Below are positions 34,230 through 45,552 of a stretch of 64,000 bases of DNA, in pieces; within the stretch, counting starts at the first letter, position 1; every line of letters starts with the position of its first letter. Source of the stretch: Dendrolimus kikuchii (lineage: Eukaryota > Arthropoda > Insecta > Lepidoptera > Lasiocampidae); the NCBI GenBank assembly GCA_019925095.2, contig CM034398.1, positions 7,765,001 through 7,829,000 on the forward strand, written 5' to 3'. The position numbers and the translations under genes were made by a program. Below the pieces are notes generated by a model, which was not told where the DNA came from, searched no databases, and saw nothing but the letters and a program-made list of their open reading frames with translations.

Positions 34230-34894
34230 AGCATCTACTAAGATATTATCGACAAGAGAAATAACCAAAAATAAAATACGAGAACTAGAATCAGACAGTC
34301 AGCCTGATGAGCCTCGTTTTGTTTAATTCTTTCATAATCTTATGATTATATTCATAAATGAAGACTGTGGCAGGTTTTTACTCAAAATCTTACATTTATT
34401 TAATGACATCATAAAATTATAGTTAAGTATACTTACTCAAAATCATAACAAAGAATAAAGAATAACAGCTTCCAAATGCTATGAAGTTGCTGTTGCAAAA
34501 CTGCTGATAGAACTCTCGTTACTGGTCTTCTTGGTTGAAGAACTCCAGATATACCAGCAATAAGCAGAGAAAAAATTAGATGAGCAGGCGAGCACAGTAG
34601 TTGAAAAACAATTAGGAATACACATTACAGTGGTCTATATATTTTAAATTAGTGTCTGATGATTACCACATGACCTGATGGGATTTAAAGTAAAACCACT
34701 TTTGAAATTAAGTGTCTCATTAGTGAAAAATTTTTAGAAAACTGTGTGGATAAAAATGGTGTTATTGTAAACAAGTATTTTACACAAGTGTAAATACAAA
34801 TTTATTGTGCTGGTGCAAACCATAGTTATTTTTGTGTTGCTAGTGGTGATTTTGAATGAAATCATCAGATGTCATTAATAAAAGTTGACTATTA
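34230..34894. other. No gene seen
   Basis: AT-rich spacer. Confidence 0.35.
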
Positions 34895-35215
34895 TCTATA
34901 CATATAATAAAATTGTAGAGGTCGAATTTCTGTACAATGAAAAAAAATTATAAAAAGCGGGTCAGGGGATGTAAGAAGAGAAATAGAACTAATTTAGGTT
35001 TTTTTGCAAGTTTTTTGTTTCTCTGTGTGTCTGTTTGTACCGGCTAATCTCCGAAACGACTGGACCGATTGAAATAAAATTTTGTTTGGTGGTAGTTTAT
35101 ATCCCTGGTCAACATATAGGATACTTTTGATTCCGAAAAATTAAAGAGTTCCCGTGAGATAGTTAAAAAACCGCACCACGCGGATGAAGTCGCGGGCATC
35201 AGCCAGTTATTAATA
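34895..35215 (-). repeat. CCCGCG-head repeat family, reverse copy
   Basis: The reverse complement begins AACTGGCTGATGCCCGCGAC and contains TCGGTCCAGTCGTTTCGGAG and an ACAAACAGACACACAGAG tail, the same architecture as at 19,330 and 37,025. Confidence 0.65.
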
Positions 35216-35405
35216 TGTTATAAGACTATTAGTGGGAGTCATTTCCTTTTGAAACATTATCATTTTTCCCATTATATATATATACATATATAATAAGTGT
35301 AACAAATTAAATATTTATATGATTTTTATTTTCATACCCATATAATAGTATAGGGACGTCCGAGCCAAGCATTGAGATTTATATGAGTAGATCTTAATAT
35401 TTATC

Positions 35406-35713
35406 CGTGCAGGAACGGAGAAAGAATACAATTTCCTGCGGCCGGGCGGCCTGTCGTAAGAGGCGACTTAACAATCCACAGCCAGGTGGTAGGGCATTTG
35501 CCCGACTGGATGGCTACCACCCCTGGTCTAAAGTATGTCGCCATAACAACCTTGAGTTGCGTTCCGGCATTAGTGACCAGGTTCCAGTCTCCCTTAAGAG
35601 AGCAGCAGCGCATTTGTAGCAACTTTGGTGTTGCAAATGTCCATAGGCGATGGTAACCGCTTTCCATCAAGTGGGCCGTCTGCCTGTCTGCTGATCTCCT
35701 GCAATAAAAAAAA
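35406..35713 (+). mobile_element. SINE-like repeat, CTGCAATAAA family, best full copy
   Basis: About 308 bp from GTGCAGGAACGGAGAAAGAA to the A-rich end after CTCCTGCAATAAA. Blocks: CCTGCGGCCGGGCGGCCTGT, AGCCAGGTGGTAGGGCATTT, CATAACAACCTTGAGTTG, TGCAAATGTCCATAGGCGAT, GTGGGCCGTCTGCCTGTCTG. I see no clear RNA polymerase III boxes, so it may instead be the 3' end of a LINE. At least eight further copies or tails occur in this window. Confidence 0.8.
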
Positions 35714-35747
35714 ATTATTTTATAATCATACTAATAGAAAAACTTGC

Positions 35748-35995
35748 CAGGTGGTAGAGTATTTGCTCGACAGGATGGCGACCACCCCTGGTCTAGAGTA
35801 TGCCGCCATAACAACCTTGTGTTGTGTTCCGGCATTAATGACCAGGTTCCAGTCTCCTTTAAGGGAGCAGCAGCGCATTTGTAGCACCTTTGTTGTTGCA
35901 AATGTCCATAGGCGATGGTAACCGCTTTCCATCTAGTGGGCCGTCTGCCTGTCTGCTGAACTCCTGCAATAAAAAATAAAAAATAAAAAAAATAA
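35748..35995 (+). mobile_element. SINE-like repeat, CTGCAATAAA family, 5'-truncated
   Basis: Starts within the CCAGGTGGTAGAGTATTTGC block and ends CTCCTGCAATAAAAAATAAA. It lies 34 bases after the previous copy in the same orientation. Confidence 0.85.
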
Positions 35996-37024
35996 AAAAT
36001 TATTTAAGTAACAAACATTTTTACGAACCACATTTAACGATAAGTCCGCAAAAATGCAACCGAGGCTTATTCAAAGTCGTGTGTGAGACGGATTCTATGA
36101 GAAAATTCACATTTTCTTTGCATATAAACTGAAATTAAGCCATAAATAAATCCAGCTGATGATTTATTGCAGCTTTTTTTCGCTTCGGAAGTGCCGGCGC
36201 AATTTATTGTTCTCAATACATTCTTGTAATTCCAAAGTTTTTGTGTAATATTTCATTTGTTCAACGTGACGGAATGAACGGGCAAAATGCATTAATGTTA
36301 TCCGATGCAGTATTTTTGTTCTGTTTGTTTTGTTTATAATTTCACTAGCTTTACCGGCGGCTTCCTTCGCGTTATTCAAATTCAAAAGTTTTAAAGTGAA
36401 ACTTCTTTAGAATCGTTGCGATTTGAAACTCGATGAAACGAAAAAGCGACACTAAAAAGAGATAAACACACAAATCTATAGGACTAAGCCTGCAAGAGAA
36501 TGAGATAGAAAACATTATAAATAATTAAAACACTATGTTCATACAGATAGAGTTGGAAATGTTTTGAAGCTTTTCGTTAATACTCCAAATTTCGTGTTGT
36601 AAAGCTTAAATATATATATATTATAACGATATAATATATGTAATGTCACGAAATTTGGTATCCGTCCCGCCCCTTGTCACACTTTGCTTAACTTCTACTG
36701 CGTGTGATCTGCATACACACACTTTTTTTTTTAAATTAGTTCCACTATTCCACATTCTAATAAATATACCCGTCTAATGCTAAACGCCGTCTAGCAAATG
36801 TGGGACTAATCAAGAAGGTGGGGCCTCATTTGGAATAATAAAGTTTTAGGCCGTTTCACGCAGATATGGTGATAGGTTGAAGACGTTATGGGAGCTGCAG
36901 TCCCGTAACGTTATTTCAGATGCGGCATTCTTCATTACTTTAAATATGGATAAATATCGTATTAATGTAAACCGTCCCATGCAAGTGTTTTATTCGTTAA
37001 CCCATTGATTTTTATAAAACACTA
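35996..37024. other. No gene seen; one weak repeat trace
   Basis: At 36,390-36,460, AAAGTGAAACTTCTTTAGAA followed by ACGAAAAAGCGACAC resembles the left end of the foldback family (39,561; 59,361). Otherwise unassigned. Confidence 0.35.
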
Positions 37025-37420
37025 GGATTCGCCCGCGGCTTCGTCCACGTTGGACGGAATAAGCTAATTTATACGTATCCTGACATCTCTAAACCACTCC
37101 TGCGAAAAATCCCACGGGATTCCCATCATATAAATTATCACAAATTTTGTGACAGAGAATATGCTATCAATAGCGAATTACACCGGAGTCTGATTTTCAA
37201 CCGGGCTACTTTAAACCGGTCCTAGGAAATTTCAGCAGGATTACCGGAATATAAAGTATGGCAGAATTTAAATCCAGAGATTTGCTATCGATCAGTGAAA
37301 ACTACATCGAAATCGGCCCAGTAGTTTTTATGTGAATCCCGAACAAACAGATGCATACAAAAATCTAAAATACAAAAGCCTCCACTTTTTACTATTTTGT
37401 AATTTTATCTATGAAAGTTG
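37025..37420 (+). repeat. CCCGCG-head repeat family copy
   Basis: Begins ACTAGGATTCGCCCGCGGCT and runs parallel to 19,330-19,734, including AAATCGGCCCAGTAGTTTTT and GAATCCCGAACAAACAGA. Confidence 0.75.
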
Positions 37421-37924
37421 TTGACACGATTTTCAGTGTGTAATGTAAAGATGTTTTTGATATCTCGTCTAATATGGATGCTACTCAAAAAGATCTGTGT
37501 GCTATCCGTTGTATGTGTGTCACTAAACCATTTACCTACGAAAACTTAAAAACATACCTAAATAATACACCCTGTAATACTCGCTACTGTAGCGTCCACC
37601 GATCATTTATTTTTAAAAATCTACACTTTCAGCAAGTCATCTTTTCACTTAACCGTGGGAATAAATTTCTATTCATTAATTATACAGTACCCATAAAGGA
37701 AGCGGGACTAATGAAATCACATAAACCGCTACAATAGCAACATTCACGCTTAATTTGAGACCTAAAAGCCGTAGAGGTAATACCAAAGATGAGTGGGACA
37801 GAACTTCAATGGAACCTCCAAAATACAACTTCTCATTACGGCACGTCATTTTTTTGTTCAGACATTGTAAGTCCGTGATTTCTCACAGATGCTGAAAGCG
37901 GCATCAGTCAAAATTGGATGCCGC
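37421..37924. other. No gene supported
   Basis: An 87-codon frame at 37,474-37,737 has no recognised motif. Confidence 0.3.
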
Positions 37925-38040
37925 TTCTAACGTTGGACGAATGTTGCTTTGCTGGCCTACCTCACTGCAACGCGGAGACTCCGGGTTCGATTCCTGGTAT
38001 GGTAAATTTCGAAAACGAGTTTTCTCCGTTATATACTATG
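37925..38040 (+). repeat. tRNA-related SINE fragment
   Basis: Contains a perfect B box GGTTCGATTCC at 37,984-37,994, followed by TGGTATGGTAAATTTCGAAA. No cloverleaf can be drawn, so it is not a tRNA gene. A reverse relative lies at 38,332-38,440. Confidence 0.55.
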
Positions 38041-38331
38041 TTATATATTAGTAGTGCGTTCTATATTACAAGCGTAACTTGCTTACTTTACGGATATAAA
38101 AATATATGTGAATGAATAGTCATGTTGGTAACTAAATTTGAATTTTAAACTGTTTTTTTTCCGCATCAAAGTGTATATACTCATAAATGTGAAAGTGGCA
38201 TTATTTTCTCTCGCATGTAATCGACAGATGAACAACATATTGTGCATCCCCAAGGTACGTTTATGTTATGGCTATAACGATAGACTCTGAGTCCAATCCC
38301 AGACACCCATACCATAGTAAACGACGATAAG

Positions 38332-38440
38332 TTCGTTTGCGAAATTTACCATGTCTGGAATCGGAACCGGAACCTCCGCATTTAAGTGTGCTAGGCATGC
38401 AAAGGCTTAACCCACTCAACCACAGAGACCGTCGAAACGT
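38332..38440 (-). repeat. tRNA-related SINE fragment, reverse
   Basis: On the minus strand TCTGTGGTTGAGTGGGTTAA resembles an A-box region and GGTTCCGATTCC (complement of 38,357-38,368) a B box, followed by AGACATGGTAAATTTCGCAA, shared with the + copy at 37,925. Confidence 0.6.
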
Positions 38441-38519
38441 TAAGTAAAATTTTACTTGTAATATAATAATTATATACTAATTAAACTGGATATTAAAAAA
38501 CTGGTATTTAATAAAATTA

Positions 38520-38640
38520 CGTTTTAATGGTTTTAAGCGCGGCAATCCATTTGATCTTTATTATTCCAACGTTTCGGCCAATTTCAGCAGCCGTGATCAC
38601 GGAAGACAAAGTTGTCAAGTGTCAATGAATATATACTCCT
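38520..38640. repeat. Dispersed repeat with CGTTTCGGCC block, copy 1
   Basis: GTTTTAAGCGCGGCA, AACGTTTCGGCCA and AGCCGTGATCACGGAAGACA recur at 44,715-44,815. Confidence 0.65.
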
Positions 38641-38936
38641 GTGTATACTAGTCACGAAAACTTAAGAAAATATTATGTAGACCGATATTTATATAATAAG
38701 AGGCCAAATTGGGAAATACCATACAAAAGGGTCGCGTTCCAAACAAACGGTTCGACGTTACGTGGGAGGACTAAAGATTTTGACCTTTAATTTTATTTGT
38801 TTTACCTTGTTGTTGATATCCAACATCCGCACAAGAAAACCAGAAGAAAAGAGCTTGATTAGATGTCAATTTTTGGTAGTAGATATAAAAAGTTTCGCTA
38901 AGAACCATCGTCATCGTACACTCAGACCGAATACGA

Positions 38937-39248
38937 ATCCGTGCAGGAACGGAAAAAGAACACAATTTCCTGCGGCCGGGCGGCCTGTCATAAGACGCGA
39001 CAACACAACCCACAGCCAGGTGGTAGGGTATTTGCTCGACTGGATGGCGACCGTCCCTGGTCTAGAGTATGCCGCCATAACAACCTTGTGTTGTGTTCCG
39101 GCATTAGTGACCAGGTTTCAGTCTCCCTTAAGAGAGCAGCAACACATTTGTAGCACCTTTGGTGTTGCAAATGTCCATAGGCGACGGTAACCGCTTTCCA
39201 TCAAGTGGGCAGTCTGCCTGTCTGCTGAACTCCTGCATTTAAAAAAAA
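38937..39248 (+). mobile_element. SINE-like repeat, CTGCAATAAA family, full-length copy
   Basis: Begins TCCGTGCAGGAACGG and follows 35,406-35,713 block for block; the A-rich end starts after CTCCTGCATTT. Confidence 0.85.
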
Positions 39249-39385
39249 ATACACTCTATCTGGTATCAAAATTTATAAGCAACAAATAATCAGACCGCCA
39301 TAAAATACTTATAGACCCTAAGCTCTCTTACCAAAAAAAGACGCTTTTGTAGTTAATCGAACTAAAAGTAAATAAATATTCTTAA

Positions 39386-39524
39386 TATAAGAATAAAATG
39401 ATTAACGAGAAAATTAATGTCATTATGGTAAAAGCGTGGGGTGCTGTATTATAACAATTGATATCGAGCACTCCACTTTTACCACAATGACCTTAATTTT
39501 CTCGTTAATCATTTTATTCTCATA
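39386..39524. repeat. ~60-bp hairpin (foldback) element
   Basis: 39386-39445 and 39466-39524 are reverse complements with few mismatches, including ATGATTAACGAGAAAATTAA; the loop is 20 bases. Non-coding. Confidence 0.85.
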
Positions 39525-39560
39525 CTAGGATACACCCCTGAATTCATCCATTGATTTTTT

Positions 39561-40450
39561 GAAGTGAAACTTCTATATAGGATTTTTCTGTCACGAAAAA
39601 GCGTTACGGCCGCATGGAAGGGCGACATAATTTTATGGTAGAGGTGGTGAGAGGCGGCATAATGTTAAAGTAGACTATCGATGTTTTTTTGGTTCCGGAT
39701 TGAATTCAGTTTTTTTGTTTGATAAAATAAAATATGTTCAAATAAAAAATGCATTAATTAAAATGTACCTAACCTAACCAAATCATAATTTACAGTACAC
39801 CTGCGAAAAATCGTCGAAATGTGTGCTGGGACACATAGTAGAAGTGAAACTTCAACGGACAAGTGGAAAAACGAATCGCAACAAAGTTTTAACTTGAAGT
39901 TTTGCGGACAGATTGTTAATATACTTGTCCAATTTTTTTTTTACAACTCTACGGACTCCAGTTCCGTACCCTTTTTTACAACTTAATTTCTATGAAAGTT
40001 TTTAGAGTTCCTACACGCTTATTGTTAATTTTTGTTACTGTGCGTGACGTTAATTTAGTGATTTTTGTGTTGTGGTGTACCTTAAGAATAACTTATTATA
40101 TTAATTTATTCTAATTTTAATACTAAACTTATACTAATGTAGAGTGTATCTGTTACATGCTGGTGTTGTGAGGAAGTGCATGTGCAGTGTGTGCCTTATG
40201 TCTATATATATTACCCTAACTAGTGCCATGTGTGCTATTTTTTCCTTTCTTTGTCTGGGTTATTAATAATTTTTAAGCTAATTGTGTGTCTTGGTTTGTT
40301 TGTGAAGTGTGCGTGTAATGCAATGCCGTGGTAGGGTGCGTTAAGTATGTCTCCAATTTTAAAACCTGCCCGTAAAACTTCAAGTTAAAATTTTCCACTT
40401 GTCCGTTGCAGTTTCACTTCTACTACGTGTCCCAGCACACATTGCGAATT
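39561..40450 (+). mobile_element. Foldback element family, copy A (interrupted)
   Basis: A leading part (39,561-39,830) starts GAAGTGAAACTTC and includes TTTCTGTCACGAAAAAGCGT and GAGAGGCGGCATAA. It is followed by a hairpin whose left arm (39,822-39,920) holds AACTTCAACGGACAAGTGG and whose right arm (40,361-40,450) is its reverse complement. The loop is split by a ~424-bp insertion. Copies B (52,326) and C (59,361) share the whole plan. There is no convincing protein. The palindromic motif GAAGTGAAACTTC recurs at the element start and in both arms. Confidence 0.8.
39937..40360 (-). mobile_element. Poly(A)-tailed insertion inside foldback copy A
   Basis: The insert begins with a T run on the + strand (a poly(A) tail if read on the minus strand) and is bordered by the 8-bp direct repeat CCAATTTT (39,929-39,936 and 40,353-40,360). 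The uninterrupted copies lack it. The body is AT-rich and non-coding. Confidence 0.65.
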
Positions 40451-40640
40451 TTTTTTTTCATTGATTCCCAGGACACAAAGTATCGCTGCATTTAAAAAAA
40501 GAATTTAAACTATCGTTTTAGTGAAAATTGTGTCGGAATAAACGAATTTTTATGCACACGAACAACTGAAAATTGTTCAAACAAAAAATATCACACATTT
40601 TATTACATAAAATTTATTTATTATTCAGTTGCCTCGAACA
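40440..40640 (+). repeat. CCCGCG-head repeat family, internal fragment
   Basis: Shares GAATTTTTATGCACACGAA-type and TCACACATTTTATTACATAA blocks with 30,860-31,050. Confidence 0.55.
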
Positions 40641-40774
40641 ACTTTTCTGTATACGTATTATATTTTTATTGCATTGTAGAATGCATTCCAGAGTTCAAAT
40701 TCATGTTTTAACTGCATATTTTTGTTCTGATTTTAATTTCTTTTGTGCATCTATAAATTTCTACCCCTTATATT

Positions 40775-40855
40775 GCAAGGCTCATAGGGGACGGTAATTA
40801 CTTTCCATCAGATAGAACTTCAACCTGTTTTCTGTATTCTAGCTATAAAAATAAT
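40775..40855 (+). repeat. CTGCAATAAA-family tail fragment, diverged
   Basis: GGCTCATAGGGGACGGTAAT, then TTTCCATCAGATAG and an A-rich end, matching the family's 3' region. Confidence 0.45.
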
Positions 40856-41153
40856 AATATTGCCCTACTATTATCATAACCTACATTTATTGAGGCGGCG
40901 TTTTGTCCTGTAGAAAGTGTGTTTGGACTTTCTTGGTTAAATAGGCTATATACGCCACGACCAACTCGAAAATCAGAGCTTTAATATTTACAGTAGAGAT
41001 AGATAGATATATACATAACACTTTATTATAGAGCAATAGAAAAATGAACTTAAAGACTAAAATTATATCTAATTAATCTAATTATGTATCAATCACTAAA
41101 AGGCGATCTCTTCCAAATAACTTCAGGAAGGAATTGAGATGGTAATGGTGATG

Positions 41154-41157
<4 letters not shown>
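40856..41157. other. No feature seen
   Basis: AT-rich spacer. Confidence 0.3.
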
Positions 41158-41200
<43 letters not shown>

Positions 41201-41391
41201 TACGTGTCACGTTGTTTGTCCGCGATGGACTCCTAAACTACTGGACCGATTTTAATCAAATTTGCACACCGTGTGCAGTTTGATCCAACTTGAAAGATAG
41301 GATAGCTTACATTTGGACCCGGTAGGTGGCGCTGGAATCGGGTTCTAAATTTTATTTCTTCAGGGCAGAACAACGTGTGCCGAGAAAGCTA

Positions 41392-41423
<32 letters not shown>
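41158..41423. repeat. ~195-bp repeat unit bracketed by two (AT)n tracts
   Basis: (AT)n at 41,158-41,197 and again at 41,394-41,423. The unit between contains GGACCGATTTTAATCAAATT and TAGGTGGCGCTGGAATCGG, features of the insect repeat families that insert at TA-rich sites. Confidence 0.65.
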
Positions 41424-41428
<5 letters not shown>

Positions 41429-43190
41429 CCTCCTTACCGATTTCGGTAACGGCGACCCCTCAAACGTCATTATTTGGCCGCCTGTGCCGCCGCCGAATTT
41501 GTTTTTAAACTCCCGGCCACATATCGCAGAATATAGTTGGCCAGCGGCGTTGTATATGCTATATATAGTACGAACTACTTACTTTTTATTAATAAATCCA
41601 TAAATGATATACATATGTGTATCATATATTAAATAGTACATATAGGTACTTAATACTACATACCATACAAATGTATATGTACAAAATATATAAAGGTTTA
41701 TAAATGAATTTAAATATCACATTCCAACGACAGGTAGGTAGTATCTTTTGTTCATAGTTTCAAATATCGCTAGCGATTTTGTTTGTCTGATAACAAAAGG
41801 CAGTGCGTTCCAAACCTGTATAGCCTTAACGGTAAAAGAATTGTTATAGAAAGTTGAGTTATGCGGTATTCAGTTTAAGTTTAGTAGAAGGGCGTAAGTT
41901 ATGAGAGCACGAAAGAAATTCAAAACGTTTTAAGGTAATCAGGAGTACTTGGGACAAATAAAATACTATAAAGAAAAGAAAAAATGTGAATATTCCGGCG
42001 AAATCGAATAGGCAACCACTTGAGTGGTCTTTGTAACCGAAATCGGTTAAGACTTTATTATATAGAGGTAACAAGGGTTAGCCGAGTATTGTTCGTATGT
42101 ACCGGATCCGCCCGCACATAAGGCCAGCCCGTAAAGGGCTGGCCCTATATATTTGGTTTTTGAATACTGTTTATTATTTAATGTAGTCAAGTCATGGTAT
42201 CGCCATCTCAGAATCAAACCACAAGACACATTCTTAATAAATACATATTCCTTCTCTTTTTGTATAACAGTATGTAATGTATATCTATATCTCTGTCCCC
42301 GAAATTTCCCCTTACAACATGGAAGACGTCACCATTTTGTCGTCAGATTCGTTTGTGGTGTTAAAAAGACATACATGTAATAAATAATAAGATTTTTGGC
42401 AAGAGCAGGGAGTTGTTGATACAAACTAAATAGCGGCTGCCCTGAAAAGTGATTGTTATTGTTTGAATGACTGGTTAACTACCTCAATGATGGTATACAA
42501 TCAGACTACAAACATAAATCATTAAAAACGCAAACAATTAAATGAGATGTAAAACTTTTGGTACTTGTCCATAAGCATCTAAATGGCTCAAGATCAAAAA
42601 CAAACATACTTTATTTTATTTGGGGGGCTAACAGCTATCCTTAATAATAACTAGTAATAAGCTGGTTTAAGAGAAGCTATTAATAAGCCTCCACACATAA
42701 CAATAAAACAAGAAAGTGAAAATTAAACAAAGAGACAATAAAAAAATGTGCAAATACATAATAAGGTACTTAAACTGATAAATCCGAGTTTGAATAGAAC
42801 TTGACCAATTTTGCGCTAAACAATGCTGCGCTATTAATAAATAGGTTTAATTCTATATCTTCCAACTTACTTAACTTATTAAATTCATTTTCTGTTCTGA
42901 TCATAACGAATTACGTCGGTAAACTGTGCGCAATTTTAACTAAGAAACGTAAACCAGTAAAATCAGTAGTAATTATTAGTAACCATATGTATAGACGCGG
43001 CTCTATCCCATATAGCGTCCAAGTGCAATCAATACCCTGGCGCCCTCTAGTAGGCACGCGGTCAAAATTGAATAATTATAGTTATATTTTTATCAGTGAA
43101 CAGAAATTCGGGTGCAAATGGTACAATTTTAAATGATGTCGGGAAGCAATAGATACACGTTCAGAACAAGAACTCTCATATAATAAATAG
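41424..43190. other. No gene seen
   Basis: Frames up to 111 codons (42,801-43,136) carry no recognised motif. AT-rich, unassigned. Confidence 0.3.
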
Positions 43191-43665
43191 TAGGGGAGTC
43201 CAAGATGCTAAATGTGGAGTTACTCAAGCGTCGCGGGGACCTTTTGGATTGTGAAGATTAGATGCTAGAAAAGAAAAAAGGTTATATGATGCCCTTTCAC
43301 TGGTGGGGGGAGAGTGTACAGGTTTTCAAATAAAAAGAATCTCACAGAAATACTCAAGCGCGTCAGATATTCAAAAGGGATGTCAGGTAAACCCTAAAGG
43401 AACTCCTGTTTAAAAGACTGACGATTTGGACGCGACCAAAAGTCATGGCCGATTTTTGAGAATGCAAAAAAAATGTAACAGTGAAATACTCCAGCGCGTC
43501 AGATTAATATATAGACGGCTAAGCTTGATGTCCTTGACGTACTGACCCATAATCTGACAAATATGTGGAGGAATTTCCTTAATCTGACGGTTTGAAAAAA
43601 AATTAGAAGAATAGAAAATACCCCCACCCTATATGAAGAGTTCATATATGGTGGGGGTACATAAT
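43191..43665. repeat. ~130-bp periodic repeat with TACTCAAGCGCGTCAGAT motif and end hairpin
   Basis: The motif starts at 43,221 (diverged), 43,351 and 43,487, spacing 130 and 136. Inverse forms (AATCTGAC) follow at ~43,551 and ~43,580. The segment ends in a 19-bp hairpin, one mismatch, 43,619-43,637 with 43,641-43,659, loop GAG. I do not recognise the family. Confidence 0.6.
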
Positions 43666-44714
43666 AGGGTGCAAGGTTTCGCCTCTTATATTATTCTGCC
43701 ACTCTCGAGTATATCCCAAAATATCCGCTTGGCTTCCCCTACTACAAACTCTGCTAAAACAGCAGCTACATAAGATACGTTTGTGTCATTTTCTCTTATG
43801 ACACATTTTATTATTTAAAATAAAGCGATTCATGCTTTTCGGAGGTGTGGTGAGCGACGTTCGGCGCCCGTTAAAACCCGGCGCCTGTGTGCGCTGCACA
43901 GCCTGCACTTTAGATAAAGCCGGCCGTAAGTATTAATTAGTATGCGAAGTTAAATAATCAAAATATGCAATTGATCCTTACAATTTAGAGTTAATAAACC
44001 ATTTTCTGACTTTGAGTACGGTAAAGGGATATTTAAATAACAAAACAATTCTAAAAGTAGACGCAACGAAATAAACATTTTGTCATCATTAGGAACTCGA
44101 TTAGGGTCGGAGTACACGTACCTCGTCACACAAGTCACGATCAGAAATGGAAGCTTACGAACAATTTGGGTGTGTGTACGTGCCTTAAGCAGCCACGTAC
44201 CGATGTCGAGTATCATCGTGATATTAGTAATTGTTCCTATAAACCATCCGAAGGCTTGGGACTAACGACTCTCAAACCCAACATGAAAGAGCAATAACCT
44301 TAGAACATAAATAATAGTATAGGAATATAAACATAATTCGTTTCCGATGTAGACTGATGCAACAGCATTTTGGCAGAGCCCTTATCAGACTCTGTCAGAA
44401 GAAAATATAAATATCTTGCACACGCCACCTAATTGAAACATATGTTGATTGTTAATTATTAAGGCGACATAGTCAAGTTGTGGCTAAGCCTTTACGAAGA
44501 ATTAAAAAAACTTTACATCACAAATATCCTGATAGAATGATAACACCTTATTGCGCTCCAAAGTCATGGATAAAGAATATTATCAATGCCAAAATAAACA
44601 GCGGCGTTGTCGCTCTAATTGAACTTCTCCAGGCACTGTTACTTAAACTATATTTTTAGCTAAATTGGTAAGTACTTGGCAGTACATGCACAATAAAGGC
44701 TATGTAGAAGTAAT
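43666..44714. other. No gene seen
   Basis: No supported frame or repeat. Confidence 0.3.
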
Positions 44715-44815
44715 AGAACTACGTTTTAACGGTTCTAAGCGCAGTACTTTATTTGGTTTTTATTTCGACGTTTCGGCCATTTTACAGTAGCCGTGATTAC
44801 GGAAGACAAGAAGAC
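44715..44815. repeat. Dispersed repeat with CGTTTCGGCC block, copy 2
   Basis: Matches 38,520-38,640: TACGTTTTAACGGTTCTAAG, GACGTTTCGGCCATTT, AGCCGTGATTACGGAAGACA. Confidence 0.65.
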
Positions 44816-44904
44816 AATGAGTAATGTTAAAGTTTTTATTTAGCCTACCGCCAACTAGATCAATTTAATTATTTAGGTTTACATTTTGTTAATGATTATT
44901 ATTT

Positions 44905-45075
44905 ACTCTATCTGTCTTATTAATAAAAATGTCTTACTCCTAGGATTACTCCGACTTAGGGTGGACTAGTTACTCTATATAACTAAGTGTTAACTTCATT
45001 GTAACAATGTTATTAATAAACATGAAGTATCCTCAGAGTAACAATACCTTCCTTACGCCAAGAGTAATGAATAAC
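44905..45075. mobile_element. MITE-like repeat with CTTATTAATAAA end
   Basis: GTCTTATTAATAAAAATGTC followed by ACTCCTAGGATTACTCC resembles, in inverse, the right end of 45,553-45,772. Boundaries are uncertain. Confidence 0.4.
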
Positions 45076-45228
45076 TTATGGTAATATTTATCATTTTAAA
45101 AGTAAATAGACCGACTAGATGAATGAATATAACCACAAAATGACAGATAATGTTGACAGATGACATTTGATATATCAGTAGATACATTTAAGAAAATGAA
45201 TTGAACAATAGCTATAAATAAGTTATTG

Positions 45229-45279
45229 TTCGTGCCTACCCCGCAAGGGAACTGGCGTGAAGTTATGTATGTATGTATG
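45229..45279 (+). repeat. LINE tail fragment, third copy
   Basis: GTTCGTGCCTACCCCGCAAG through the (GTAT)n end is almost identical to 848-900. Confidence 0.85.
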
Positions 45280-45552
45280 TTCTGAGTCGACTTTGAAGTC
45301 CGCAAATATGTTTTTTTTGTAGTAAGTTTTTTAATTTTTCACTTACTCGTAATTTCGCATATTTTAATCATATAAAATTAAATGAAAGCGTTAATACTTG
45401 GACCAAAAATGAAACGGTCCTATTTGGGTTGAAGAGGGAGAGAGAAGGCAAGTTAAGTTAGTATTAATATTTATAATGTTGTTTCCTGTTTCGGAAACCA
45501 TACTGATTTGCAGGGTTAAAAATTATAAAAACTTCAAAGAAAACACATGTTT

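Noticed and set aside
37474..37737. 87-codon frame with several cysteines
   Set aside because: The cysteine spacing does not fit a zinc finger I recognise and there is no supporting context.
37984..37994. Possible tRNA gene (perfect B box)
   Set aside because: No acceptor stem, anticodon arm or D arm can be formed around it; it fits a SINE fragment.
38560..38610. Hammerhead ribozyme on the minus strand
   Set aside because: GAAAC is present, but the CTGATGA core is not, and the second copy at 44.77 kb does not restore it.
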